A stretch of DNA of 64,000 nucleotides, from the NCBI RefSeq assembly GCF_008973465.1, contig NZ_WBXN01000004.1, positions 7,232,501-7,296,500 of the forward strand. Reading direction: 5' to 3'. Below, one piece after another: positions 8,519 through 16,589 of this stretch; positions within the stretch are counted from its first letter, which is position 1, and every line of letters begins with the position of its first letter. Under the pieces are notes generated by a model. The model was not told the origin of the DNA. It ran no database searches and was given only the letters and a program-made list of their open reading frames with translations. The DNA comes from Streptomyces sp. SS1-1 (GTDB lineage: Bacteria > Actinomycetota > Actinomycetes > Streptomycetales > Streptomycetaceae). The position numbers were made by a program, and so were the translations under genes.

Positions 8519-10074
8519 AGTCCCGCCACCTTGCCGCTCGTGGAGATCTCGTACACGAGGGTGATCGTACGGTGTCCGCCCGGGGGCAGGGGCAGGTCCC
8601 AGCGCGCTATGCCGTCCGCGTCGACCGCGTCCGGCTGTGGGGCGCACGCCTCCTTGCGCAGGCGTACGTCGACCGCGGACACCTCGGAGACCGGGATCCG
8701 CTCCCGTACGGCGACGACCTGCTCGCCCCGGTCGCCGGGTGCCGAGAAGCGGGACACGTGCAGGCGGACCGTCCGGGTGATCAGCGTGCGCTGCGTCAGG
8801 GTCGCCGTGTCACGGGACTCCTCGGTGTGCCGGATCACCCGGTAGTCGTCGTGGCTGCCGAAGGCGAGCTCGACCGGGGCGCCCGGCGCGGTGAACTCCA
8901 GCGTGCCGCGCCCGGTGAAACCGCTGCCGCGGACCAGGTCGACGGGTCCGGCCAGCAGCGCGTGCCCCGACGTGTTGTCGAACCGGACCACCTGGGTGAC
9001 CAGCGGCGACAGCTCCGGCGACGAGGCGAACTGGCTGCGCGCGGCCGTCGTCACCGTGCTGATCGGCACCCGGTGGGCCCGCCCGTCCGGGGGGACGGAC
9101 ACGGGCGTGGGGGAGTCCAGCACCCGCGTCCGCCCGCCGTCGTCCACGCCGGGCAGGCCGACGACCGCCGACAGGCCGAGCTCCGCGATCTCCTCCTCGC
9201 GCAGCTCCACCTCGACCGTGCGGCGCTCCTGCGGCGTACGGTCCGTGAGCGTGAGCCGGTCCTCGGTGAGGCGCGGCGGGTCGGTGGTGAGCGCCGAGCG
9301 GGCCGTGGACAGGGTGAGGCGGACGTCCGACCAGTCCTCGCCGGTGCGCTGCCACACCATCGCGTCGGTCTCCAGCGTCACCGAGTCGCCGTCGAGGACC
9401 GCCCGGTAGGCGGGGCGCCACAGCGCGCACGACGTCAGATGCGTCAGCCGCAGGCGGAGGCGACCGGCGGCCTCGGACCGCAGGGTCAGCTCGACATGGC
9501 CGACGAGTTCCGCGGGCTGCTCCTCGGCGAGGGCCAGGGCCTGCCGCGCCTGCGCCAGTTCACCGGCGAGCACCGCCGACCGGGCCTGGGCGGCGCGCAG
9601 TTCCTCGGCGCACGTGTCGCGTTCGCCGTCCGCCCGGTCCAGTTCACGGGTCCAGCGGTCCTCGTCGGTCTCGCCGCCGCCCGCGCCCTCGGCGATGTCC
9701 CGCAGCAGGTCGGCGGCGAGCCGGCCGAGGAGGTCGAGCCGGGTGCGCAGCCGGTCGCAGGTGTGCCCCAGGGCGCGTTGCTCCTCCTCCAGGGCGCGGA
9801 CGCGGCCGCGCAGCGCCGAGTCGTCCGGGGAGGGCAGCGGCCCGCGGGGCGTCCAGGTCCGCACGATCCGTACGTCGAGGACGTCCGCGTCGTGCTCGCC
9901 CGTCACCTCGGCGTGGAGGGTGCGGTCGACGGCGAGCGCGCTGACCGGGCCGAGGCGCAGCCGCTGGACGCCGGCGCCGACGTCGAGGCCGGCGGTGCGC
10001 TCGATGTGGGCGCGGTCCTCCAGGCAGGTGACGGCGGTGACGGGCAGCGGGATCGGCCGGGTGTCCGTGGTCAT
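8515..10074 (-). CDS. MuiA-family protein (DUF4140/DUF4139), first paralogue
   Basis: A 519-residue protein of the mucoidy-inhibitor-A family, whose biochemical role is not established. It has an N-terminal beta-rich DUF4140 region (1-85), a predicted coiled coil (about 90-185, rich in Leu, Glu, Arg and Ala) and a C-terminal DUF4139 beta-sandwich (about 200-519). The DUF4139 part shows CALWRPAYRAVLDGDSVTLE and WQRTGEDWSDVRLTLST, close to the family pattern. No signal peptide or membrane helix is visible. The start is four bases after the stop of the longer paralogue, and the stop overlaps the TlpA start, so the three genes are tightly coupled. The name derives from an E. coli capsule phenotype and should not be taken as function here. 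Confidence 0.85.
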   Translation of the reverse strand: MTTDTRPIPLPVTAVTCLEDRAHIERTAGLDVGAGVQRLRLGPVSALAVDRTLHAEVTGEHDADVLDVRIVRTWTPRGPLPSPDDSALRGRVRALEEEQRALGHTCDRLRTRLDLLGRLAADLLRDIAEGAGGGETDEDRWTRELDRADGERDTCAEELRAAQARSAVLAGELAQARQALALAEEQPAELVGHVELTLRSEAAGRLRLRLTHLTSCALWRPAYRAVLDGDSVTLETDAMVWQRTGEDWSDVRLTLSTARSALTTDPPRLTEDRLTLTDRTPQERRTVEVELREEEIAELGLSAVVGLPGVDDGGRTRVLDSPTPVSVPPDGRAHRVPISTVTTAARSQFASSPELSPLVTQVVRFDNTSGHALLAGPVDLVRGSGFTGRGTLEFTAPGAPVELAFGSHDDYRVIRHTEESRDTATLTQRTLITRTVRLHVSRFSAPGDRGEQVVAVRERIPVSEVSAVDVRLRKEACAPQPDAVDADGIARWDLPLPPGGHRTITLVYEISTSGKVAGL

Positions 10075-10078
10075 GGTG

Positions 10079-12145
10079 TCAGCTCCTCCGGTTGCCGCCG
10101 GCCAGCGCCTTCGCGGCCGGGACGCGGATGTCGTAGCCGCCGTCGAGGGCGGTGCCGCCCCCGGCGGGCAGGTCCACGCGCCACACGCGGGTGCCGGGCG
10201 CGTACCGGTCGGGGCCGTCCTGCCCGGGTGCCGTCCAGTCGGCCTGTTCGTCGATGCGCACGTCCGGTTCGGAGGTGACCGGGACCTGCTCGTGGACCTC
10301 GACGGTGACGGGGTGGCCGAGCCGGTTGGCCAGCTCGACGTGGACGCGGTGGGCGAGCACCGTCGTGTTGTTGCGCAGTCCAGCCGTCGACTCGTGCAGC
10401 TGGGTGCGGCGGGTGACCCGGACGCCCTCGGCCGGCCCCAGCCCCATCCGGCGGACGCCGCCCGGGGCGAGGGTGGGCAGCGCGGCGGTGGTCAGGAAGT
10501 CGTCGCCGCTCATGACCTCCACCGGTCCGGCCGGCAGGGCCTGGTCGGTCGCGTTGGACAGGACGACCGTGGCGTACACCGTCTGCTCCACGGACGGCAC
10601 GCACACGTACTCCGTGCGCAGCCCCACCGGGATCTCAGCCACGGTGACGGTGTGCCAGACACCGTCGGAGGGGATGTCGGCGCGGGCGACCGCGTCGTAG
10701 CGGTGGTCGAAGGAGCCCGCCGACGTCCGGGGCCGCACGGCGTGCCCGGGCAGCGGCAGGGAGGCCACCGCCTCGGCCCGGCGCCGCGACTCCTCGGCCT
10801 TCGGGTCGTACGACGGCCCGGGGAACAGCCGGCCGCGGCGGTCACCGGGCTCGTCGGCACCGGACAGCACGAGCGCGGCGTAGTCGAGCTCCGCCTCACG
10901 CGGCTGAGGCGGTGCGGTGACCGCGGGGGGTGGCGGGGGCGTCGGGGCGGCGCGCCGCGACCGCACGGCCGGTGCCGCGCCGCGCGGGGCGGCGTCGAAG
11001 GCGGCCGGGGCACCCCCGAAGGCGGCCTGCAGCATGCCGTACGCCTGCGGCGCCGCCGGGGGCGGGGGCGGCGGTGCGGCCTGGAAGGGAGCGGCCCCGG
11101 GGGCGGCGGGCCCGCCCGGCGCGGGAGGCGCGACGGGGGCCGCGCCGACACCCGGAGGCATCGGCGGCGGCGGAGGCACGGGGTCCGGAGCGGCCCGTAC
11201 GGGGACGGGGCGCGGCCCCGCCGCGTCGTACCCGGAGAAGAGGTCGGCGAGCCCCGCCGGGGGTTCCCGCCAGCCGGACGGCGCGGGAGCCGGCTGCCGC
11301 CGCCCCAGCCGCAGGGAGCGGAGTTTCGGCAGGTCGGTGCGGCGGCGCAGATCCGCGGTGGCCAGCGCGAGCCGGACGCCCGTCCAGTCCTCGCCCGTGC
11401 GCTGCGCGACCGAGGCCCGCAGCACGAGCGTGCCGCCGTCCTCGCCCCGGCGGTGCGTGAGCCGGTACGCCGGGACCCAGACGGCACCCGGCACGCCGTA
11501 CTCCAGCTCGACGTCCACCGGTCCGGCGCCGGCGTCCACGCCGTCGAGCGTCACGACGGCGACGACGCTCGTCGCGATGTCGTCGGACGGCGTGTCGGTG
11601 GAGGCCCGCGCCCACCGGTCCGTGGCCACGGCGAGGTCGTGCTCGGCCCGGCGCACCTCCTCCTCCAGCTCGGTCAGCCGGAGCTGCTGCGCCCGCAGCC
11701 GCTCGTCGACGAACGCGGCGAGCCGCAGCCAGGCGTCGGCGGGCGTGGCACGCGGCGGGTCCCCGGGCTCACGGCCCGGCGGCACCGGGCGGAGCGCAGC
11801 CGTCTCCCCGATCAGGTTCGCCTGCCGGTCACGCCGCGCCTGGGCCGCCGCGAGCACGTCACGCAGCCGCTCCACCTCCCGACGGAGTGAACCGCTGTCC
11901 TCGGTGGCGGCGGGTTCGGCGTCCACCTCGACCCGCACCTCGGTGACCCGCACACCGTCCGCGCCGACCGCCCTGGCGCGCAGGGAGCCCGGGTCCAGCG
12001 ACCGCGGCAGTCCCGTCACCCGCACCCGGCCGTCCGCCGGGACGGTGCCCCGGGCGACGCGTGTGCACAGCGCGCCCTGCGCGTACACCACCACCGCGTC
12101 GAGCGTCGACGCCCATCCCTGTGTCTGTGCGACCTCGGACTTCAT
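10079..12145 (-). CDS. MuiA-family protein (DUF4140/DUF4139) with Pro/Ala-rich insertion
   Basis: A 688-residue paralogue of the downstream gene. The order is N-terminal DUF4140 (about 10-90), coiled coil (about 90-180) and DUF4139 (about 190 to the end) with WVPAYRLTHRR and AQRTGEDWTGVRLALATADL. The DUF4139 part is interrupted around residues 305-440 by a disordered segment dominated by Pro, Ala and Gly (repeated PPPPP tracts). That segment looks like a flexible tether and is absent from the downstream paralogue. ATG at 12145 starts the conserved region (MKSEVAQTQGWASTLDAV); upstream in-frame codons read as low-quality extension. First gene of the operon. The function is not known; an envelope or polymer-related role would be a guess from the family name. 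Confidence 0.83.
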   Translation of the reverse strand: MKSEVAQTQGWASTLDAVVVYAQGALCTRVARGTVPADGRVRVTGLPRSLDPGSLRARAVGADGVRVTEVRVEVDAEPAATEDSGSLRREVERLRDVLAAAQARRDRQANLIGETAALRPVPPGREPGDPPRATPADAWLRLAAFVDERLRAQQLRLTELEEEVRRAEHDLAVATDRWARASTDTPSDDIATSVVAVVTLDGVDAGAGPVDVELEYGVPGAVWVPAYRLTHRRGEDGGTLVLRASVAQRTGEDWTGVRLALATADLRRRTDLPKLRSLRLGRRQPAPAPSGWREPPAGLADLFSGYDAAGPRPVPVRAAPDPVPPPPPMPPGVGAAPVAPPAPGGPAAPGAAPFQAAPPPPPPAAPQAYGMLQAAFGGAPAAFDAAPRGAAPAVRSRRAAPTPPPPPAVTAPPQPREAELDYAALVLSGADEPGDRRGRLFPGPSYDPKAEESRRRAEAVASLPLPGHAVRPRTSAGSFDHRYDAVARADIPSDGVWHTVTVAEIPVGLRTEYVCVPSVEQTVYATVVLSNATDQALPAGPVEVMSGDDFLTTAALPTLAPGGVRRMGLGPAEGVRVTRRTQLHESTAGLRNNTTVLAHRVHVELANRLGHPVTVEVHEQVPVTSEPDVRIDEQADWTAPGQDGPDRYAPGTRVWRVDLPAGGGTALDGGYDIRVPAAKALAGGNRRS

Positions 12146-12264
12146 CCCACCCCGCCCCCGTCGTGGTCCTGCCGACGGCAGCCTACGCGCCCGCCGTGCG
12201 CGGCTCGACGGTGATTCCGTGAGATGACAGGTGCGTACGGGGCGGACGGGGGTACACGGCGCGC

Positions 12265-12564
12265 ATGGCAGCCCAGAGCGAGTCCCGTGACACCCCGTCG
12301 ATAGCCCGGCAGTTGCGCCGCGTGCGCACCCTGTATGCCGGAGGCGTCCTGCTGTGGGCGTCGTCGAGCACCGTGACGGCGTGGTCGTCACCCGGCAGCC
12401 GGTCCATGTGGACGTCCGTGCTGCTGCTCGTGGTCTTCACCGGCCTGCTGGGGCTGTCCAGTTGGTGGCTGCGCCGCCTCGGCACCGGGCGGGCGGCGGC
12501 CGGCGAGAAGCGGCCCGCCGTCGCCGTACGGGCGTCCGTCCCGGCCCGGCACGCACGCGTCTGA
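12265..12564 (+). CDS. Small two-helix membrane protein
   Basis: A 99-residue hypothetical protein. Two hydrophobic stretches (about 24-42, LYAGGVLLWASSSTVTAW, and 50-66, SVLLLVVFTGLLGLSSWW) are separated by a short loop, with a basic N-terminus and a Pro/Ala/Arg C-terminus. I do not recognise a family. Third-position G/C is high and the hydrophobic pattern is coherent, supporting a real gene. It diverges from the MuiA operon with a 119-bp gap. Confidence 0.6.
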   Translation: MAAQSESRDTPSIARQLRRVRTLYAGGVLLWASSSTVTAWSSPGSRSMWTSVLLLVVFTGLLGLSSWWLRRLGTGRAAAGEKRPAVAVRASVPARHARV

Positions 12565-12663
12565 GCCCGGCCGCGCGCGTCGGGGCGGCCAGGCACAAGG
12601 AGTTCACCTTGATGCCTGACCGCCACGGGGAGGCTGTGGTGCGGGGTCGGGTCGAGCGGTGGG

Positions 12664-12885
12664 TCAGTTACAGAAGTTGAGCAGGACGAGCAGGCCGTTG
12701 CCGCACTGCTGGTCCTCTCCGCCGCCCGCGGGGGCGGCCTGTACGGCGGCGTGCGTGGCGGGCGCCGCCATGGCGGGGGCGGCGGTCGCCAGGCCGGCGG
12801 CGCAGGCGATGCCGACGGCGGTGGTCACGGCGAGCGTGCGGGGCATGCGGGAGATGGCCTTCTTCAGGCGAGGTGTGGTGTTCAT
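12664..12885 (-). CDS. Small secreted peptide with chaplin-like cysteine pair
   Basis: A 73-residue exported protein. Basic N-region MNTTPRLKKAISRMPR, hydrophobic core TLAVTTAVGIACAAGLATA, and a likely cleavage after APAMA near residue 40 leave a mature peptide of about 33 residues. It ends QCGNGLLVLLNFCN, with Cys61 and Cys72. Chaplins (DUF320) carry a disulfide in CGN...VGLLN...C; here the loop is shorter and the rest of the chaplin repeat is missing, so it is only reminiscent. ATG at 12885 is chosen because it places the signal peptide at the N-terminus and follows GGTGAG. It could act at the cell surface; that is inference. Confidence 0.65.
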   Translation of the reverse strand: MNTTPRLKKAISRMPRTLAVTTAVGIACAAGLATAAPAMAAPATHAAVQAAPAGGGEDQQCGNGLLVLLNFCN

Positions 12886-13326
12886 GAACTCACCATGCAC
12901 AGCGAGACGATCTTCTGCGCGCCGGGAGCATCCGAGCGGGTGAGCGAGTATGTCCGGCGGTGCTCCGAGCCCGTCAACCGCGTTGCCGCGCAGGGAGTTT
13001 GAGCGCCCGTCGACGGCGCGGTCCTTCCGGGTGACGAGTATGCGCGCCGCCCCGTGCGGGACGCGTGACCGAACCGTCACAGCGGGTCGAGCGGGCCCCG
13101 GGCCGTCGCCCGCACGTCATGACATGACATAGATCACGTCACTATGTGGCTCGATCCAGGAATGCGGGCCGGTCCATGATTGCTCCCGTGTTGATGGGCC
13201 TGCCCTGTGTGGGGCGGTGCGCTGGGCAATGGTGCTCGACGCGGCCGGTCGAGAAATCCCCGTGACCTCGGCCTTTCGGCTCCTCCTCCGTCCCGGACCA
13301 CCGTCTTCGAAAGGTTCCCCCGCACC
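12886..13326. other. Divergent intergenic region between secreted peptide and DHA1 exporter
   Basis: No supported gene in 441 bp. It holds the 21-bp dyad listed at 13127-13147. The segment 13110-13190 is less G/C-rich than its surroundings and is the likely promoter region for the exporter. Confidence 0.5.
13127..13147. promoter_or_regulatory. Palindromic operator-like site upstream of exporter
   Basis: Arms ACATAG and CTATGT are exact reverse complements, separated by 9 bp (ATCACGTCA). The site lies 179 bp before the exporter start. No regulator gene is adjacent, so the binder is unknown. Confidence 0.45.
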
Positions 13327-14550
13327 ATGCCTCTGGCTCTGCTGGCCCTGGCTGTCGTCGCCTTCGGCATCGGCACCACCGAGTTCGCCACCATGGGGCT
13401 GCTGCCCCAGATCGCCGACGGGATCGGGGTGTCCGTGCCCCAGGCGGGCAACGTCGTCTCCGCCTACGCGCTCGGCGTCGTGGTCGGCGCTCCGCTGCTG
13501 ACCGGCATCGGTGCCCGCGTCCCCCACAAGCGGCTGCTGCTCTGGCTGACCGGCCTCTTCGTGGTCGGGAACGTCGCCTCCGCGTTCGCCCCGGACTTCG
13601 GTCTGCTCTTCGCCGCCCGCTTCCTGGCGGGCCTCCCGCACGGCGCGCTGTTCGGCGTCGGCGCGGTCGTCGCCTCCCGGCTGGTCGCCCCGGACCGGGC
13701 CGCGCGGGCCGTGTCCAAGATGTTCCTCGGCCTGACGGTCGCCAACATCGTCGGTGTCCCCGCCGGCACCGCGCTCGGCCAGCAGCTCGGGTGGCGGGCC
13801 GCCTACGGGGCCGTGGCCGTCATCGGGGTCGTGGCGCTGGTCGCGCTGGCCCTGTTCGTCCCGCACCAGCCGCGCGGCCGGCAGTCCGGCATCCGCCACG
13901 AGCTGCGGGCCATGGGCAACCGGCAGGTCGCCATCGGCCTGGCCACCGCGGTGATCGGCTTCGGCGGTTTCTTCGCCGTCTACAGCTACCTCGTGCCGAT
14001 GCTGACGAACCTGACCGGCTTCTCCGACTCCTCGACCACCCTGGTCCTCGCCCTGTACGGCGTCGGCATGACGCTCGGCACCCTGCTCGCGGGCCCGCTC
14101 ACCGACCGCGCCCTGCGGCCCACCCTGTACGGCGGGCTGGCCCTGCTCGCCGCCGGACTGGTGGTGTTCTACTTCGCCGTCCACAGCACGGTCGGCGCGC
14201 TGATCACGATCACGTTCATCGGCGCGATGGGCTCGCTCATCACGACGCCCGTCCAGATGCTGCTGATGGCGAAGGCCAAGAACGCCCCGACCATGGCGGC
14301 CGCGTCCAACCACTCCGCCTTCAACCTGGCCAACGCCGGTGGCGCCTGGCTGGGCGGCCTCGCCATCTCGGCGGGCTGGGGCTGGGCCTCGCCGAGTCTG
14401 GTGGGCGCCGCCCTGGCCGTCGCCGGTCTCGGCCTGGCGGTCGCGGGCGGCGTCATGGACCGCCGCGACGGGGGCTCGGCGGGCTCCGACGTGATCACGT
14501 CGTCCACGGCCGACGCCCGCCCCGAGGCCGCGCCCACCCCCCAGTCCTGA
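13327..14550 (+). CDS. MFS exporter, DHA1 type (12 TM)
   Basis: A 407-residue major facilitator of the AraJ / chloramphenicol-exporter-like group. It begins directly with a membrane helix (MPLALLALAVVAFGIGTTEF), typical of this subgroup, and carries GVVVGAPLLTGIGARVPHKRLLL (motif A-like) and RFLAGLPHGALFG (helix 4). ATG at 13327 is used because earlier in-frame sequence is unlike the family. The last 25 residues are hydrophilic. The substrate is unknown; drugs, sugars or arabinose-like compounds are all seen in this group. The stop codon lies in the first copy of a direct repeat (14544-14585). Confidence 0.88.
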   Translation: MPLALLALAVVAFGIGTTEFATMGLLPQIADGIGVSVPQAGNVVSAYALGVVVGAPLLTGIGARVPHKRLLLWLTGLFVVGNVASAFAPDFGLLFAARFLAGLPHGALFGVGAVVASRLVAPDRAARAVSKMFLGLTVANIVGVPAGTALGQQLGWRAAYGAVAVIGVVALVALALFVPHQPRGRQSGIRHELRAMGNRQVAIGLATAVIGFGGFFAVYSYLVPMLTNLTGFSDSSTTLVLALYGVGMTLGTLLAGPLTDRALRPTLYGGLALLAAGLVVFYFAVHSTVGALITITFIGAMGSLITTPVQMLLMAKAKNAPTMAAASNHSAFNLANAGGAWLGGLAISAGWGWASPSLVGAALAVAGLGLAVAGGVMDRRDGGSAGSDVITSSTADARPEAAPTPQS

Positions 14551-14585
14551 CGGAACTCGGGGACGGTCCTGACGGAATCGGGGAC
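14544..14585. repeat. Tandem 20/21-bp direct repeat across a stop codon
   Basis: GTCCTGACGGAACTCGGGGAC (14544-14564, one base longer than the second copy) is followed by GTCCTGACGGAATCGGGGAC (14566-14585). The first copy contains the TGA of the exporter. The copies differ by one inserted base, suggesting a recent local duplication. Confidence 0.8.
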
Positions 14586-14676
14586 CTGGATGAACCGGCT
14601 CCGAAATCGATCCGGTCGACAGGTGTGAGGGGGATACGCGGGGGCACTCGATCGGCGGGTGGAGCAGGGACGCACT

Positions 14677-14712
14677 ACGGGGCGGCACAGCAGCGATGAC
14701 TGGCCGCCCCGT
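14677..14712. terminator. Hairpin between convergent exporter and methyltransferase genes
   Basis: The stem ACGGGGCGGC/GCCGCCCCGT (10 bp, extendable with one mismatch) has a 16-base loop. It lies 126 bp after the exporter stop and 38 bp after the methyltransferase stop, so it can serve both. Confidence 0.6.
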
Positions 14713-14750
14713 CGTGTGCCCGGAGCACGACCGGCCCCGGGACGGACGCG

Positions 14751-15569
14751 TCAGGCCTTGCGCCCCACACCGCCGAACATCGCCACGTCCTCCGGCAGCC
14801 CGGCCAGGCTCTCGTCCGGCCGCCACCGGTTGCACGAGACGACCCCCGGCTCCAGCAGCTCCAGACCGTCGAAGAAGCGGGCGACGCCCTCCGGGGTGCG
14901 CTGCGTCAGCTTCGGGGTGCCGTGCTCGTTCCAGAAGGCCACGGCGGCGTCGACGTCCGGCATGTCCGGGTGCGTGACCGTGTGCGACAGCACGAGGTGA
15001 CTGCCGGAGGGCAGCCGGTCCATCAGCCGGCGCACGATACCGGCCGCCTCCTCGTCGTCCTCGATGAAGATGACGACGCCCAGCAGCATCAGCGCCACCG
15101 GCCGGTCGAGGTCGAGCGTCCGCTCCGCCTGCTCCAGGATCGCGTCGACGTTGCGCAGGTCCTCGTCCAGATAGGCGGTGTACCCCTCGGAGGTGCTGGT
15201 CAGCAGCGCCTCCGCGTGCGCCAGCACGATCGGGTCGTTGTCGACGTACACGATGCGGGACTCCGGCGCGATGCGCTGGGCCACCTCGTGCGTGTTGTCG
15301 GCCGTCGGCAGACCGGTGCCGATGTCCAGGAACTGGCGTATGCCGCACTCGCCGGCGAGGTACTTCACGGCGCGCCCGAGGAACTTGCGGTCGGCCAGCG
15401 CGTAGTCGCCGATGCCCGGGTGCAGTCCGCGGATCTGGTCACCGGCCGCCTGGTCGACCTCGTAGTTGTCCTTGCCGCCCAGCCAGTAGTTCCAGATCCG
15501 GGCCGTGTGCGGCTGGTCCGTCTTGATGCGCTTGCGCGCCTCCCTCGACGCAGCGGAAATCTCGGTCAC
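14751..15569 (-). CDS. SAM-dependent methyltransferase, PF04672 family
   Basis: A 272-residue protein of the actinobacterial S-adenosylmethionine methyltransferase family PF04672 (Methyltransf_19). It shows the family start (RIWNYWLGGKDNYEVD, residues 25-40), the SAM-binding glycine loop FLDIGTGLPTADNTHEVAQ, the acidic strand-2 end RIVYVDNDPIVLAHAEALL and RPVALMLLGVVIFI. Length is normal. The family is expanded in Streptomyces, and substrates are mostly unknown. It is transcribed alone, convergent with the exporter and divergent from the APH-type kinase. Confidence 0.9.
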   Translation of the reverse strand: MTEISAASREARKRIKTDQPHTARIWNYWLGGKDNYEVDQAAGDQIRGLHPGIGDYALADRKFLGRAVKYLAGECGIRQFLDIGTGLPTADNTHEVAQRIAPESRIVYVDNDPIVLAHAEALLTSTSEGYTAYLDEDLRNVDAILEQAERTLDLDRPVALMLLGVVIFIEDDEEAAGIVRRLMDRLPSGSHLVLSHTVTHPDMPDVDAAVAFWNEHGTPKLTQRTPEGVARFFDGLELLEPGVVSCNRWRPDESLAGLPEDVAMFGGVGRKA

Positions 15570-15736
15570 GCGAAGTCCCTCCCAGACATGGCCCGTTCAA
15601 CCGGCAAGGAGCAACCTACCGGGCCGAGTCGGGGGACGTGACCGCATCGGCGAGCGGACCGTGCCGGGATCCGCGGGGGGCCTTGGTAGGGTGCGCCGGC
15701 CGGGCGCGACCGTGCCCGGGGAGAGGTGGTGTGACG

Positions 15737-16564
15737 ATGGACGGGACCCAGGCGTCCCACGCGACGGCCGCCGCCCTGTCGGTCGTCTCCTCACTCGGCC
15801 TGCCCGCCCGTGACGCGGTCGTCCTGAACGACTCCAACAAGCTCACCCTGCGCCTGCTGCCCTGCGACACCCTGGCCCGCGTTGCGCCCGTGACGGACCA
15901 AGTGGCAAGGTTCGAGATCGAACTGGCGCGGCGGCTCGCCGGCGCCGGCTGCCCGGTGGCGGACCTGGACCCCCGCGTCGAGCCACGTCCGTACGAGCGG
16001 GACGGCTTCGTCGTCACGCTGTGGACCTACTACACGCCGGCCGCCCCGGCGGAGGTCCCGCCCGAGCGGTACGCGGCGGCCCTCACCCGACTGCACACCG
16101 GGATGCGCGCACTGGACGTCGCCGCGCCGCACTTCACCGACCGGGTCGCGCAGGCCCAGCGCCTCGTGGCGGACCACGCCCGCACCCCGGACCTCGCGGA
16201 CGCCGACCGGACCCTGCTCGCGGACACGCTGCGCACGCTCGGCGCCGCCGTCCGCGAGCACGGCGGTGCCGAGCAGCTGCTGCACGGCGAACCGCACCCC
16301 GGGAACGTCCTCGCCACGGAGCACGGGGTGCGGTTCATCGACCTGGAGACCTGCTGCCGGGGCCCCGTCGAGTTCGACCTAGCCCACGCGCCCGACGAGG
16401 TCGCCGCGCACTACGCGGGCGCCGACCGGGCGCTCCTGGACCGGTGCCGGACCCTCGTCCTGGCGATGATCACCGCCTGGCGCTGGGACCGGGACGACCG
16501 GCTCCCCGGCGGACGGGCGCTGGCCGCCGAGTGGCTGGAACGCATCCGGACGGACACGCCGTAA
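15737..16564 (+). CDS. Aminoglycoside phosphotransferase (APH) family kinase
   Basis: A 275-residue protein with the protein-kinase-like APH fold. The catalytic loop is seen as LLHGEPHPGNVL (HG-D/E-x-H-x-x-N pattern), followed by the metal-binding FIDLETCCRGPVEFDLAH. The N-terminal lobe (about 1-90) is compact. ATG at 15737 has GAGAGG ten bases upstream; GTG at 15731 is an alternative. Members phosphorylate small molecules such as aminoglycosides, homoserine or choline; the substrate cannot be read, and drug resistance should not be assumed. It is convergent with the arabinofuranosidase gene, with 25 bp between stops. Confidence 0.85.
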   Translation: MDGTQASHATAAALSVVSSLGLPARDAVVLNDSNKLTLRLLPCDTLARVAPVTDQVARFEIELARRLAGAGCPVADLDPRVEPRPYERDGFVVTLWTYYTPAAPAEVPPERYAAALTRLHTGMRALDVAAPHFTDRVAQAQRLVADHARTPDLADADRTLLADTLRTLGAAVREHGGAEQLLHGEPHPGNVLATEHGVRFIDLETCCRGPVEFDLAHAPDEVAAHYAGADRALLDRCRTLVLAMITAWRWDRDDRLPGGRALAAEWLERIRTDTP

Positions 16565-16589
16565 GACGCGGAAGACGCCCGCACGGACG

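Noticed and set aside
15737..16564. APH-family gene as an aminoglycoside resistance determinant
   Set aside because: The catalytic motif is family-wide; nothing in the sequence or neighbours points to an aminoglycoside substrate.
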